Shown here: positions 36,256 through 44,970 of the stretch, one piece after another
Position numbering within the stretch: position 1 is the stretch's first letter
How the letters are laid out: each line of letters starts with the position of its first letter
NCBI RefSeq assembly: GCF_900258045.1
Contig: NZ_OGVD01000004.1
Coordinates: 248,001-312,000 of the forward strand
Length of the DNA: 64,000 bases
Direction: 5' to 3'
From: Sphingorhabdus sp. EL138
GTDB taxonomy: Bacteria; Pseudomonadota; Alphaproteobacteria; Sphingomonadales; Sphingomonadaceae
Made by a program: the position numbers and the translations under genes
Notes under the pieces: generated by a model
Told to the model about the DNA's origin: nothing
The model's database searches: none
The model's input: the letters and a program-made list of their open reading frames with translations, nothing else

Positions 36256-37326
36256 ATGGCATTATTAAAACCGAATATATTTCATGCGCTGGTCGCTGCG
36301 TCCTTTCTGGCCGGTATTGGATCGCCTGCCTTGTCCCAGGAGGAGGCTAGCTCGCCGGCGGATAGTCCGCCGCTGTCTGCAGCCGATCGTGCTTATGTCC
36401 CCCCCGCAACGGCCGAACCGGATTTACCGGCATTACCGCCAACACCGGTGTTGACCGATGAAGGCTATCCAGATTGCCGTGAGGATTTTCAGAAAATTGC
36501 CGCGCCTTTTGACAAGGCCGAGGATACCAATCGCTGTACTGTTTTGCTCGACCAATATTATGCTGAAGTGCTGACCCCGTTCCGGCAACGGATGATCGAC
36601 CATCAGAATGAAATATCAGGTATTTATACGTCCAAGGTCGCTGGCAAGATGGAATATTCTGCAAAAAGCCGGGACGATTTTTACAAAGCGATGATGCAGG
36701 AACATGCTGCATCAGACCCTGACGGCGCCAATCTCGCCGACTATCGTACTTTGGAAGCACGTTATCAGCAGGATCGTGCCTATTTGCAGGACCGGTTTTG
36801 TTTCAACACCGGTTGTGGCGGATATCCGGTGCCGGAATATGTTGCCGCAGACGAGGAATCCGAAAGCGGCACAAAAGAGGGCAAGGGAAAAAGCGCCAAA
36901 AAATCCAAAGGGCCGCAAAAATGCAAGAAGGCCAAAAAACGCGGCGGTTTGTTGGGTGGCTTGCTTGGGGGCGTTGCGGGTAACGCCGCAGGCCTTGGAA
37001 AAATCGGAACACTGATTTCCAGCGCAGCGGGCGCGGTGTTGGTCAGCGAAATTGCTTGCCAACTGACCGAAGAGGAACAGAAGGAAGCCGTTGCAGCAAC
37101 AGTGGAAGTTACTGAAAAGGAAGAAGTCGGCGCCACCGCCACCTGGAAAAGCCCGACGCGGGCTGGTGTCTCGGGATCGTCAACGGTTACCGCCCTAAAT
37201 ACTGAGCCCAATGGCCGTAAATGCCTGAACATAACCGACGTCGCGATAATCGACGGTCAGGAAACCCGTGTCTCCAAGCAAATGTGCCGTGGGCAGGGCG
37301 AAGAAGGATATACCATACTCGCCTAG
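36256..37326 (+). CDS. Exported glycine-zipper / surface-antigen-like protein
   Basis: A 356-residue protein with a signal peptide (residues 1-27). A helical, acidic region of ~180 residues is followed by a strongly basic cluster (~210-240, KEGKGKSAKKSKGPQKCKK). Next come a glycine-zipper (GGLLGGLLGGVAGNAAG) and a C-terminal beta-domain like that of 17-kDa surface antigens (NTEPNGRKCLNITDVAIIDGQE, MCRGQGEEGYTIL). This layout suggests outer-membrane association, but a precise role is unknown. The basic cluster before the zipper is unusual. An in-frame start at 36220 adds 12 residues and is less likely. Confidence 0.65.
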   Translation: MALLKPNIFHALVAASFLAGIGSPALSQEEASSPADSPPLSAADRAYVPPATAEPDLPALPPTPVLTDEGYPDCREDFQKIAAPFDKAEDTNRCTVLLDQYYAEVLTPFRQRMIDHQNEISGIYTSKVAGKMEYSAKSRDDFYKAMMQEHAASDPDGANLADYRTLEARYQQDRAYLQDRFCFNTGCGGYPVPEYVAADEESESGTKEGKGKSAKKSKGPQKCKKAKKRGGLLGGLLGGVAGNAAGLGKIGTLISSAAGAVLVSEIACQLTEEEQKEAVAATVEVTEKEEVGATATWKSPTRAGVSGSSTVTALNTEPNGRKCLNITDVAIIDGQETRVSKQMCRGQGEEGYTILA

Positions 37327-37337
37327 CCAATGGACAG

Positions 37338-38924
37338 TTAGGCCAGATCAGCCTTGATAAAGTCGGCTGCCCGCTCGCCAATCATGATGCTGGGTGCATT
37401 GGTATTGCCGCTGATAATTTCCGGCATGATCGATGCGTCGGCTATATAGAGTCCATCCAAGCCTTTGAATTTCAAGCGGCTATCAACGACCGCATTGTCG
37501 TCACTGCCCATGCGGCAAGTGCCAACAGGATGATAAACGGTATCTGCGCGGTCCCGGATGAGAGCATCAAGCGTGTCATCATTGCTCATGTCGATGGGAT
37601 GGCGGTTGGTGGGTTTGAAATCGGTTAGCGGCGGCGCTTCCATGATCCGCTGCATATGCCGGACACCAGCACGCAACGTTGCAATGTCGCGATCATCGTC
37701 GAGGAAATTGGGGTCAATGGCTGGCGGCGCCTTGGGATCGGTCGAACCCAGCCGGACTGTGCCCTTGCTATGGGGGCGCAGGACACAGGCGTGGCAGCTA
37801 AAGCCATGGCCTTTGACTTTCTCGCGACCATGATCCTCCAGCATGGCGGGCACGAAATGATATTGAATATCGGGCGCCGGTACGTCGGGGCTGGAACTCC
37901 AGAAGCCACCGGCTTCGGCATAGGGAGTGGTCATGATGCCGGTGCGCTTCATCCGATGCTCGATGATCGCCTTGCCCATGCGCACAGTGCCTTGCAGGGA
38001 ATCGCCGATCAATTCCTTGGATTCGGTTTTATAACCCGAAACAAAATCGATATGGTCTTTCAGGTTTGCCCCGACCTCCGGTTTGTCGGCTACGACGTCC
38101 ACGCCTTTTTCGTTGAGGTGTTCCGCAGGACCAATGCCCGATAGCTGCAGGATATGCGGTGACCCAAAGGCGCCCGCCGAAAGGACGACGGCTCCCTTGG
38201 CGGAAAGAGTTTCTCGCCCGAAACCGCGTTTAATCTGGACGCCTGTTACGCGGCCATTTTCAACGATCAGCTTCTCGACCAGCGATTTGGTTTTGATATC
38301 CAGATTCTGCCTTTGACGACCCGGTTCGACATAGGCGCGCGCAGCAGACCAACGCTCGCCGCCTTTCTGGGTGACCTGATAGATGCCCATGCCTTCCTGC
38401 TCGGCACCGTTAAAATCATCGCGGATCGGCAGCTGCAAATTGCGCGCGGCTTCGACAAAGGCGACGCTACCGGGGTTCAGCCATTTCTGATCGGATACGG
38501 ATAACGGGCCATCACCGCCATGATAGTCATCGCCGCCCCGCTCGTTACCTTCCGATTTCCTGAAATAGGGCAGGACATCATCATAGCTCCAGCCATCGCA
38601 TCCGAGCGCAGCCCAATTGTCATAATCCCACTTATTGCCGCGTATATAGACCATCGCGTTGATTGCACTGGAACCACCGAGACCGCGACCGCGCGGTTGA
38701 TAGCCGATGCGGCCATTGAGCCCCTTTTGCGGGATGGTATCAAACCGCCAGTTTGCGTTTTTCAGCAGAAACGGCATCATTCCAGGCGTTTTGACGAGGA
38801 AATTATTGTTATTGCCGCCGGCTTCAATCAGGCAGACGGACCGTTTGCCATCTTCGCTCAGCCGTCCGGCAGCCGCGCTGCCCGCCGATCCGCCGCCAAT
38901 GACGATGATGTCATATTCTGCCAT
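37338..38924 (-). CDS. GMC family oxidoreductase (choline/alcohol dehydrogenase type)
   Basis: A 528-residue GMC flavoenzyme. The N-terminal FAD motif is DIIVIGGGSAGSAAAGRLSEDG; GLGGSSAINAMVYIRG is the first GMC signature; GAFGSPHILQLSGIGPAEHL is the second; HPVGTCRMGSDDNAVVD carries the catalytic His, and NTNAPSIMIGERAADFI ends the protein. Members oxidise alcohols such as choline, long-chain or cyclic alcohols; which is not clear. The next gene upstream on the same strand is a sterol-desaturase-like enzyme, which might suggest a lipid or terpenoid alcohol. Confidence 0.9.
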   Translation of the reverse strand: MAEYDIIVIGGGSAGSAAAGRLSEDGKRSVCLIEAGGNNNNFLVKTPGMMPFLLKNANWRFDTIPQKGLNGRIGYQPRGRGLGGSSAINAMVYIRGNKWDYDNWAALGCDGWSYDDVLPYFRKSEGNERGGDDYHGGDGPLSVSDQKWLNPGSVAFVEAARNLQLPIRDDFNGAEQEGMGIYQVTQKGGERWSAARAYVEPGRQRQNLDIKTKSLVEKLIVENGRVTGVQIKRGFGRETLSAKGAVVLSAGAFGSPHILQLSGIGPAEHLNEKGVDVVADKPEVGANLKDHIDFVSGYKTESKELIGDSLQGTVRMGKAIIEHRMKRTGIMTTPYAEAGGFWSSSPDVPAPDIQYHFVPAMLEDHGREKVKGHGFSCHACVLRPHSKGTVRLGSTDPKAPPAIDPNFLDDDRDIATLRAGVRHMQRIMEAPPLTDFKPTNRHPIDMSNDDTLDALIRDRADTVYHPVGTCRMGSDDNAVVDSRLKFKGLDGLYIADASIMPEIISGNTNAPSIMIGERAADFIKADLA

Positions 38925-38944
38925 GTTGTTCTCTCCATTTTACA

Positions 38945-38995
38945 TTGTCATGCTGAACTTGTTTCAGCATCTCCCTGTTCTATTGCAGGGTGACT
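38945..38995. repeat. REP-like element at the end of the desaturase gene
   Basis: GTCATGCTGAACTTG and the following TTTCAGCATC form a hairpin typical of sphingomonad intergenic repeats, followed by a second small dyad (CCCTG...CAGGG). Here the element overlaps the last codons and stop of the desaturase gene. Confidence 0.65.
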
Positions 38996-39889
38996 TGTTC
39001 TTTGTTCGGTCTGCGCGGCCAACCACCGCGCTCTGATCGTCTCGCTGCTGTCGCGACTGCCATCATGGCTCCAACCAGGCGGCTTGATCATATAGAATAG
39101 CTTGTAGCGCCACGGGGCAGTCCACAGATCCTTGGCCATACCAATCCATTCGTGAAACACCGCCCATAAGATATTGTAGCTTTTGAGATTTTTGATGATG
39201 CCATATTGGATTTGCTCATCACTACGCTCTTCTTCAAACGTGCCGAACATCTTGTCCCAGATGATGAAAATACCGGCGTAGTTTTTGTCAAGATAGCGCG
39301 GATTGGTGGCATGGTGGACCCGGTGATGAGACGGGGTGTTCATCACCGCCTCAAACCAGCGCGGCATCCGGTCAATCGCTTCGGTATGGATCCAATATTG
39401 ATAGAGTAGGTTAACCCCTCCAACAAAGGCGATCATTGCGGGGTGGAAGCCGATCAGGAACATTGGGAGCGAGAATATCCAGGTCAGCGCAAAGGTGCTG
39501 GTCCACGGCTGACGCAATGCGGTTGAGAGATTATAATGCTCACTGCTATGATGATTGACATGAGCCGCCCAGACCCAGCGGATGCGATGTGCACCGCGGT
39601 GGAAGACATAATAGAAGAAATCATCAACGAATATCGCGAGGATCCAAGCCCACCAGGTGAATGGGACATCGAATAATCTAAACTGATAGACCCAATATAT
39701 CGCCGCCACGGCAAGCCCGCCGGTCAATATTCCAGCAACAACGCTGCCTGTTCCCAGTGTCAGTGATGTCGCCATGTCTTTGACATCATATTTGATGTCA
39801 TCGCGGTACCGGCTCATGAAAAATTCGATCGCCACCGTCACGACAAAAAACGGAATCGCATAAAGGGTCGGGTCGGGAAGATTGTCCAT
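38948..39889 (-). CDS. Sterol desaturase / fatty acid hydroxylase family protein
   Basis: A 313-residue integral membrane di-iron protein with the histidine boxes HRGAH, HVNHH and HRVHHATN between hydrophobic segments. The family hydroxylates or desaturates sterols, carotenoids or fatty acids; the substrate cannot be told from sequence. The last ~18 residues, including the stop, are encoded inside a REP-like element, so the C-terminus has been replaced or extended by repeat DNA. Upstream of the GMC oxidoreductase on the same strand, 23 bases away. Confidence 0.9.
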   Translation of the reverse strand: MDNLPDPTLYAIPFFVVTVAIEFFMSRYRDDIKYDVKDMATSLTLGTGSVVAGILTGGLAVAAIYWVYQFRLFDVPFTWWAWILAIFVDDFFYYVFHRGAHRIRWVWAAHVNHHSSEHYNLSTALRQPWTSTFALTWIFSLPMFLIGFHPAMIAFVGGVNLLYQYWIHTEAIDRMPRWFEAVMNTPSHHRVHHATNPRYLDKNYAGIFIIWDKMFGTFEEERSDEQIQYGIIKNLKSYNILWAVFHEWIGMAKDLWTAPWRYKLFYMIKPPGWSHDGSRDSSETIRARWLAAQTEQRTSHPAIEQGDAETSSA

Positions 39890-39929
39890 GCGTCCTATTT
39901 ACAGCGCTGTCAGCAACTGTCCAGCAGGA

Positions 39930-40481
39930 TTAGTTGGCTCCGCCCGCCAAAGCGTCGACCATTGCGCGTATCGGGGTGATGTCATATCCGGCATTTCCGG
40001 CAAGCCGTGCAATCTCGTCTGGTGAGACGCCCTGTTTGGCCTGTGCCAATGACCATAGCAAAGTGGAGCGTGTTCCCGACCGGCAATAGGCGAGCGTCTT
40101 GCCTTCGGCTCCGTCAAGAGCCGCGATCATTGCATCGACTTGCGGTCCGGAAAACCCGCTATGTGTAATCGGGATAGCGATATAGTCGATTCCAGCCGCC
40201 TTCGCGGCTGCTTCGATATCGGCGCTCTGGGGCGCTGCCGGTTCCTCGCCATCGGGGCGATTGTTAACGATCAAGCGTACGCCATCCGCCTTGGCGGCCG
40301 CAACATCTTCCAAGCTGATTTGCGGTGAGACACTTATTTTATCGTTTATTTTCCGGAACATGTTTTCAACCTTTTCTACAGGAACAGAGGAATTTTCTTC
40401 CGCGAAACTGGTGGAATATCCCAGCACCGCACCACCGAGCAGCAGACCGCCGGTTGCCAATGATGCGATAACCTTTTTCAC
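39930..40481 (-). CDS. Exported DSP-like phosphatase (TIGR01244/beta-lactamase hydrolase-like)
   Basis: A 183-residue protein starting at GTG with an N-terminal hydrophobic segment (MKKVIASLATGGLLLGGAVLG) and a dual-specificity-phosphatase-like domain: ISPQISLEDVAAAKADGVRLIVNNRPDGEE and the catalytic loop LAYCRSGTRSTLLW (CX5R). Most relatives are cytosolic or fused to a sulfurtransferase or beta-lactamase; here a signal sequence suggests export. The start overlaps the recQ stop by four bases, so it is translationally coupled to recQ. Confidence 0.82.
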   Translation of the reverse strand: MKKVIASLATGGLLLGGAVLGYSTSFAEENSSVPVEKVENMFRKINDKISVSPQISLEDVAAAKADGVRLIVNNRPDGEEPAAPQSADIEAAAKAAGIDYIAIPITHSGFSGPQVDAMIAALDGAEGKTLAYCRSGTRSTLLWSLAQAKQGVSPDEIARLAGNAGYDITPIRAMVDALAGGAN

Positions 40482-42265
40482 ACGCTTTCCTCTTGTGCTT
40501 CAGATACCTCTCTTATCACATTCAGAAAGTCTTCCCCATATTTTTCAAGCTTCGCCGCACCGATGCCGGGCAGCTCGCCCAACGCTGACAAGCTGCGTGG
40601 TTTGAAGCCGGTCATATCACGCAGCACGCTGTCATGGAAAATAACATAGGGGGGTACGCCTTGATCCTTGGCCAGCTCCATACGTTTGGCGCGGAGGGCA
40701 TCGAACAACGGATCGCCCACTGGATTGGGAGAAGAACCGCCGCGCCGTTTCTTGCGTTCGCGTTTTGGTGGCTCGACAATTGCAACCTCAGTTTCGCCTT
40801 TTAAAATTGCGCGGGCCTCCGGTCCGAACATCAGCCCGCCGTGCTCGGTGTTGCGCAGGGCGTCGCGCAGCAGCAGTGATCGTGAGACGGGTTTGATCAG
40901 CGGCGCTTCCTCGGTATCAACAATGTCGAAAACCGAAAGCTGGTCATGGCCGCGCGACAGCACTTTGTCTTCCTGTTTGCCGGTCAGCACCGCTTCAAGA
41001 TGACCGACGCCAAAACTCTGTCCGGTGCGATAGACGGCGGAGAGAAATTTGCGTGCCAGTTCGGTAACATTGCGGGTAATCGGCGCATTCAGGCAGTTAT
41101 CACAATTGCCGCAGCTTTGCGGTGGTTCTTCGCCAAAATGCTTCAGCAGGATGGCGCGGCGACATCCTGCTGCTTCCACCAAGCCGCCAAGCGCCGATAG
41201 CCTTGTGCGTTCGCTGTTCAGGCGCTGTTCGTCCACTTCCGTCAGTCTTTGCCGCGCCTTGGCGAAATCTTCTGCTCCCCAGAACATATGTGCCTCGGCA
41301 GGATCGCCGTCGCGGCCCGCGCGGCCGGTTTCCTGATAATAGGCTTCGATGGATTTGGGCAGACCTGCATGGGCAACAAATCGCACATCCGGCTTGTCGA
41401 TACCCATACCGAAGGCAATGGTCGCGACCATTACCATATCTTCAGAAGCGACAAAATCGGCTTGATTGCGCTGCCGCACTTCCGGTGGTAACCCTGCATG
41501 ATAGGCTCGGGCGCTGCGGCCTGTTCTGGCAATTTGATCTGCCATTTTTTCGGTCGCATTTCGGGTTGGAGCATAGATGATACCGGGACCGGACAAACGT
41601 TCTACCAGATCGGCTATTTGCCGGGTCAGGCCTTTACGGGGCGAAATGCTATAGCGGATATTGGGCCGGTCAAAGCCAGCGATGACCAGTCCATCTTGCT
41701 CGATGCCAAGCTGCACCAAAATGTCATCCCGCGTATGTTTGTCGGCGGTGGCTGTGAGCGCCAAGCGCGGCACATCGGCAAAATGATCGAGCAAGGGTCG
41801 CAGCAAGCGGTAATCGGGCCGGAAATCATGCCCCCACTCGGAAACGCAATGGGCTTCATCAATCGCAAAAAGCGAAATCTTCGTCTGTTCGAGCAGGTTT
41901 CTGAAATGCTCGCCGGATGCGCGTTCCGGCGCGGCGTAGAGAAGGTCAAGTTCACCAGCCTTCAACCGCGCGATCGTCTCCGCCCAATTGTCATCTGCTG
42001 AAGTAAGTGTTGCCGCGCGAATGCCGACCGCCTCCGCGCTGCGCAACTGATCGTGCATTAGGGCAATAAGCGGAGAGATAACAACAACCGTGCCTTCATT
42101 GGCAATGGCGGGCAGTTGATAGCATAGCGACTTGCCGGCGCCGGTTGGCATGACTGCGAGCGTATTTTGGCGCTCCATCACCCGCGCGAGAACCCGATCC
42201 TGCACGCCGCGAAACGCGGTAAATCCAAAGGTCGATTTCAGGAGCGGCAGCAGGTTCTCGATCAT
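40478..42265 (-). CDS. recQ: ATP-dependent DNA helicase RecQ
   Basis: A 595-residue RecQ. Walker A in AVMPTGAGKSLCYQLPA, the DEAHC box in FAIDEAHCVSEWGHDFRPDY, QETGRAGRDGDPAEA in the second RecA domain, a zinc-binding region with the GNCDNC cysteines, a winged helix, and a C-terminal HRDC domain (LSALGELPGIGAAKLEKYGEDF) are all present. It unwinds recombination and repair intermediates. Length and domains are complete. Confidence 0.97.
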   Translation of the reverse strand: MIENLLPLLKSTFGFTAFRGVQDRVLARVMERQNTLAVMPTGAGKSLCYQLPAIANEGTVVVISPLIALMHDQLRSAEAVGIRAATLTSADDNWAETIARLKAGELDLLYAAPERASGEHFRNLLEQTKISLFAIDEAHCVSEWGHDFRPDYRLLRPLLDHFADVPRLALTATADKHTRDDILVQLGIEQDGLVIAGFDRPNIRYSISPRKGLTRQIADLVERLSGPGIIYAPTRNATEKMADQIARTGRSARAYHAGLPPEVRQRNQADFVASEDMVMVATIAFGMGIDKPDVRFVAHAGLPKSIEAYYQETGRAGRDGDPAEAHMFWGAEDFAKARQRLTEVDEQRLNSERTRLSALGGLVEAAGCRRAILLKHFGEEPPQSCGNCDNCLNAPITRNVTELARKFLSAVYRTGQSFGVGHLEAVLTGKQEDKVLSRGHDQLSVFDIVDTEEAPLIKPVSRSLLLRDALRNTEHGGLMFGPEARAILKGETEVAIVEPPKRERKKRRGGSSPNPVGDPLFDALRAKRMELAKDQGVPPYVIFHDSVLRDMTGFKPRSLSALGELPGIGAAKLEKYGEDFLNVIREVSEAQEESV

Positions 42266-42354
42266 CCGGCTTTCCTACCCAGCGTATCGGCGAAGTGAAA
42301 CCGTTAAAGTGGAAATGACCGATTTTGTTGGAGTGGTATTGGGTGCCGTGAAGG

Positions 42355-43656
42355 TCAGTCGGGCATCGAACGTGTCGCGCGCCAAAAATGAAAGCCGGCC
42401 CAGATGTTGAAAAGCGCCAGAATCGCAAGGGCACGCTGAAGCGCGGCGGCCTCGCCGAGTTCGTTGGCAAACGTATCTGACAGGATGCCGACAAATACCG
42501 GCCCGACGCCCAGACCGATAATACCCGCGATGAGCAGATAGATCGCCACCGCCATGGCGCGGGTTTCGTCACTGGCCAGTTTTTGCAGCGCGGCAAAATT
42601 GGGACCATAGTAAAAGGTCGCGGCAAAGGTCGGGATAGCCAGCAACATCACTGCGATATTGGCGCTTGGTCCATATATGGCCCAAATCATCCCCGGAGCT
42701 GAAACCACCATGACCAACGCTGCGACGAGCAGCGGCAGCGTCGGGCGCAGCTTGCCAAAATAGTCACCAGCGCGGCCACCGAGCCATGCGCCGAACCCGC
42801 CTGATATACCAACCATGACGCCAAGTTTCCAACCCAGTTCGCCATAGCCGATTTCATGGACCCGGACGAACAGACCGCCATAGAAGCTTGCCAACCCATA
42901 GGAGACAAACTGCACCAGCACGCCAGCCGCAACTAGGTGCCAGTAAGCGGGCTTGGAAGACAGTTCGATCAACGCGTCCTTCAATTTGGTTTTGCTTGGG
43001 TCAGGTTTGAAAGCCGCAGCCAATGACACGTTGCCGCGCGGATCGGGAACCGTGAACCAGATTACCACCGCAATGATGATCCCTGGTAACCCGGCCATCA
43101 AAAAAGCTACGCGCCAGCTGAAATTTTCGGCAATCCAGCCGCCGCCAGCATAGGCGATAAATGCACCTATTGGCACCGACATGCCCAATATGCCCAGAGC
43201 GCCCGCGCGACGTTCAGGCGGGAACAGATCGGCAATCAGCGAATGGGAAGCGGGCGCCGAACCTGCTTCCCCGATGCCGACTCCGACACGGGCCAGAAAA
43301 AGCTGAATGAAATTGGTCGCGAGGCCGCAGGCAACGGTCATGGCGGACCAGATGGCTATGGCTATGGCTATAATGCGGCTGCGGTTCCACTTGTCGGCCA
43401 GAGCAGCTACCGGGATGGCGAGAGTGGTATAAAAAATCGCAAATGAGAGTCCGGTCATCAGCCCGATTTGCGTATCGCTTAGACCTAGATCCCGCTTTAC
43501 TGGTTCAGCTAAAATGGAAATGATCTGACGATCAAGGAAGTTGAGCATCGTGACGATGAACAATACGCCAAGTACATAGTTGGGATAGCGACTGGACATC
43601 GCTGTTCCGGTTCCCGCGGTGGTTTCAAGTCCTGCCATTACGCATCTGTTTGACAT
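42355..43656 (-). CDS. MFS transporter, spinster-like
   Basis: A 433-residue twelve-helix transporter. NYVLGVLFIVTMLNFLDRQIISILAEPVKRDLGLSDTQIGL is the opening typical of spinster-like MFS members, and ADKWNRSRIIA is the loop 2-3 motif. The family exports or imports varied organic solutes, so the substrate is unknown. ATG 43656 has an excellent GGAGG ribosome site 8 bases upstream. It lies between recQ and the TIR gene, all on the minus strand. Confidence 0.88.
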   Translation of the reverse strand: MSNRCVMAGLETTAGTGTAMSSRYPNYVLGVLFIVTMLNFLDRQIISILAEPVKRDLGLSDTQIGLMTGLSFAIFYTTLAIPVAALADKWNRSRIIAIAIAIWSAMTVACGLATNFIQLFLARVGVGIGEAGSAPASHSLIADLFPPERRAGALGILGMSVPIGAFIAYAGGGWIAENFSWRVAFLMAGLPGIIIAVVIWFTVPDPRGNVSLAAAFKPDPSKTKLKDALIELSSKPAYWHLVAAGVLVQFVSYGLASFYGGLFVRVHEIGYGELGWKLGVMVGISGGFGAWLGGRAGDYFGKLRPTLPLLVAALVMVVSAPGMIWAIYGPSANIAVMLLAIPTFAATFYYGPNFAALQKLASDETRAMAVAIYLLIAGIIGLGVGPVFVGILSDTFANELGEAAALQRALAILALFNIWAGFHFWRATRSMPD

Positions 43657-43683
43657 GCAATGACCTCCGGAGACACCCTTTGT

Positions 43684-44847
43684 TTAATTAGGACTTCGTT
43701 CGACAGGGCGCGCTATATTTTCCTCGAAAGCGCGCTCACCATCATCGTTGAAAGCATCGCTAAACTGGCTTCTGAATTCCGGTCTGGGTGGGTCCCGGGG
43801 TACGTCCAGATTACCAGCAGCAATGGCTCGCAAAATTGCGATCCGTTCCCGAACAATCGTGGCAACACAAGCGGTGTCAGGACAGGTGTCTCGTGTTTCG
43901 GTGCGCCATGCGCGTTGTTGTCGCTGAAGCCTGGGAGCATTTGGGCCGGCAGCGGACATTGCGTTCTTGTAAACGGACGACAAGGTCCGGTCGAGCTTGG
44001 CAAGTTCCGGGGTGTTGCAGATTAGAAATTCAATCCGCTGCGACGCTTTGGCACAATCAAAACTCGGCCCGTCGGGCGGCAGCGGTTTTGGAGCGACCGG
44101 TTTTGCTACTGGTTCAGGGTCCGGTTCTTCGGCCATATCGTCGTCCACCGGTTCGGCGGGATTTTCGACAGGATCAACCGGTGGCAAAGGCTCGTCCGCA
44201 CTCATGGTGGTCCAGATCAGGAAGCCAGCGACTACAGCCACGAAAAGCCCGGCGATACCGACAATCGGCAGCCAATTGGTTTGTGACTTTTCAGGTTCCC
44301 AATCATCATAGTCTTCATAAACCGGCTCAGGCTCGGGTTCGGGCTCCGGATCCGGTTCCGGCTCTGGAGCTTCGGCTGCGCTCGCCTCGTCATTGCCGCT
44401 ATGTTCGATCAGATCATCGACGGTCATGGTTTTCTGGACCGTGCCAGCAAGTTGATGCGCCTTGGCAGCAACCCGTTCAATTGTGCTCTCGCGCTGTTCG
44501 AGCCAGTCGATCCACTGCGAACTGGCAAGATGATAAGCCAGTTCATCCGGGGCAAGTTCTTCGAGCCGTACGGGAATAATGGCCTTTCGTGACGAATCTG
44601 CCAGGATCAGCTCGCGCTTCACATGGGGACTTTTGTCTGACTTGCTGCAGAAGAGAAGCAGCGTTGCACAGCTTTGATCAATGGCGCGTTTTATCGCCAT
44701 ATCGAATGCCTCGCCGGGTTCAACATCGCGGGGGGCCAGCCAACAGGTCACGCCATATTTGGCCAGAGATTTTTCGAGTTCCAGCGCGACAGGCAATTTA
44801 CTGGAATGATGGCTGATAAACAGCTGAGTCGCTGGTTCTTGCCCCAT
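43684..44847 (-). CDS. TIR-domain membrane protein with periplasmic LprI-like domain
   Basis: A 387-residue three-part protein. Residues 6-118 form a TIR domain (QLFISHHSSKLPVALELEKSL, CWLAPRDVEPGEAFDMAI, KSPHVKRELILA), with Glu79 the candidate NAD-cleavage residue. An acidic Pro/Glu linker (157-190) leads to one membrane helix (193-213). After it, a Pro-rich linker ends in a DUF1311/LprI-like domain (263-342) with the Cys pattern FDC...LIC...TC...TAC. The TIR part should be cytoplasmic and the LprI-like part periplasmic, a layout I do not recall as described. ATG 44847 was chosen over an upstream TTG. It is divergent from the cyclase gene at 44971. Confidence 0.78.
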   Translation of the reverse strand: MGQEPATQLFISHHSSKLPVALELEKSLAKYGVTCWLAPRDVEPGEAFDMAIKRAIDQSCATLLLFCSKSDKSPHVKRELILADSSRKAIIPVRLEELAPDELAYHLASSQWIDWLEQRESTIERVAAKAHQLAGTVQKTMTVDDLIEHSGNDEASAAEAPEPEPDPEPEPEPEPVYEDYDDWEPEKSQTNWLPIVGIAGLFVAVVAGFLIWTTMSADEPLPPVDPVENPAEPVDDDMAEEPDPEPVAKPVAPKPLPPDGPSFDCAKASQRIEFLICNTPELAKLDRTLSSVYKNAMSAAGPNAPRLQRQQRAWRTETRDTCPDTACVATIVRERIAILRAIAAGNLDVPRDPPRPEFRSQFSDAFNDDGERAFEENIARPVERSPN

Positions 44848-44889
44848 ATTTCCCCGTTCCCCTCCGGCGTAGCCGTCATGCGTTCCCAA

Positions 44890-44970
44890 TCACATAGCGG
44901 AGCTTATACCCAAGATAGTGACTAAAGCCATAATTTGCGGCATTTGCAAAACTTAACTAGGAGGGATTGC
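44890..44970. promoter_or_regulatory. Divergent promoter region of TIR/LprI and cyclase genes
   Basis: About 80-120 bases separate the two start codons, so both genes are likely controlled from here. A clear AGGAGGG ribosome site precedes the cyclase ATG. I see no distinct palindromic operator. Confidence 0.5.
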
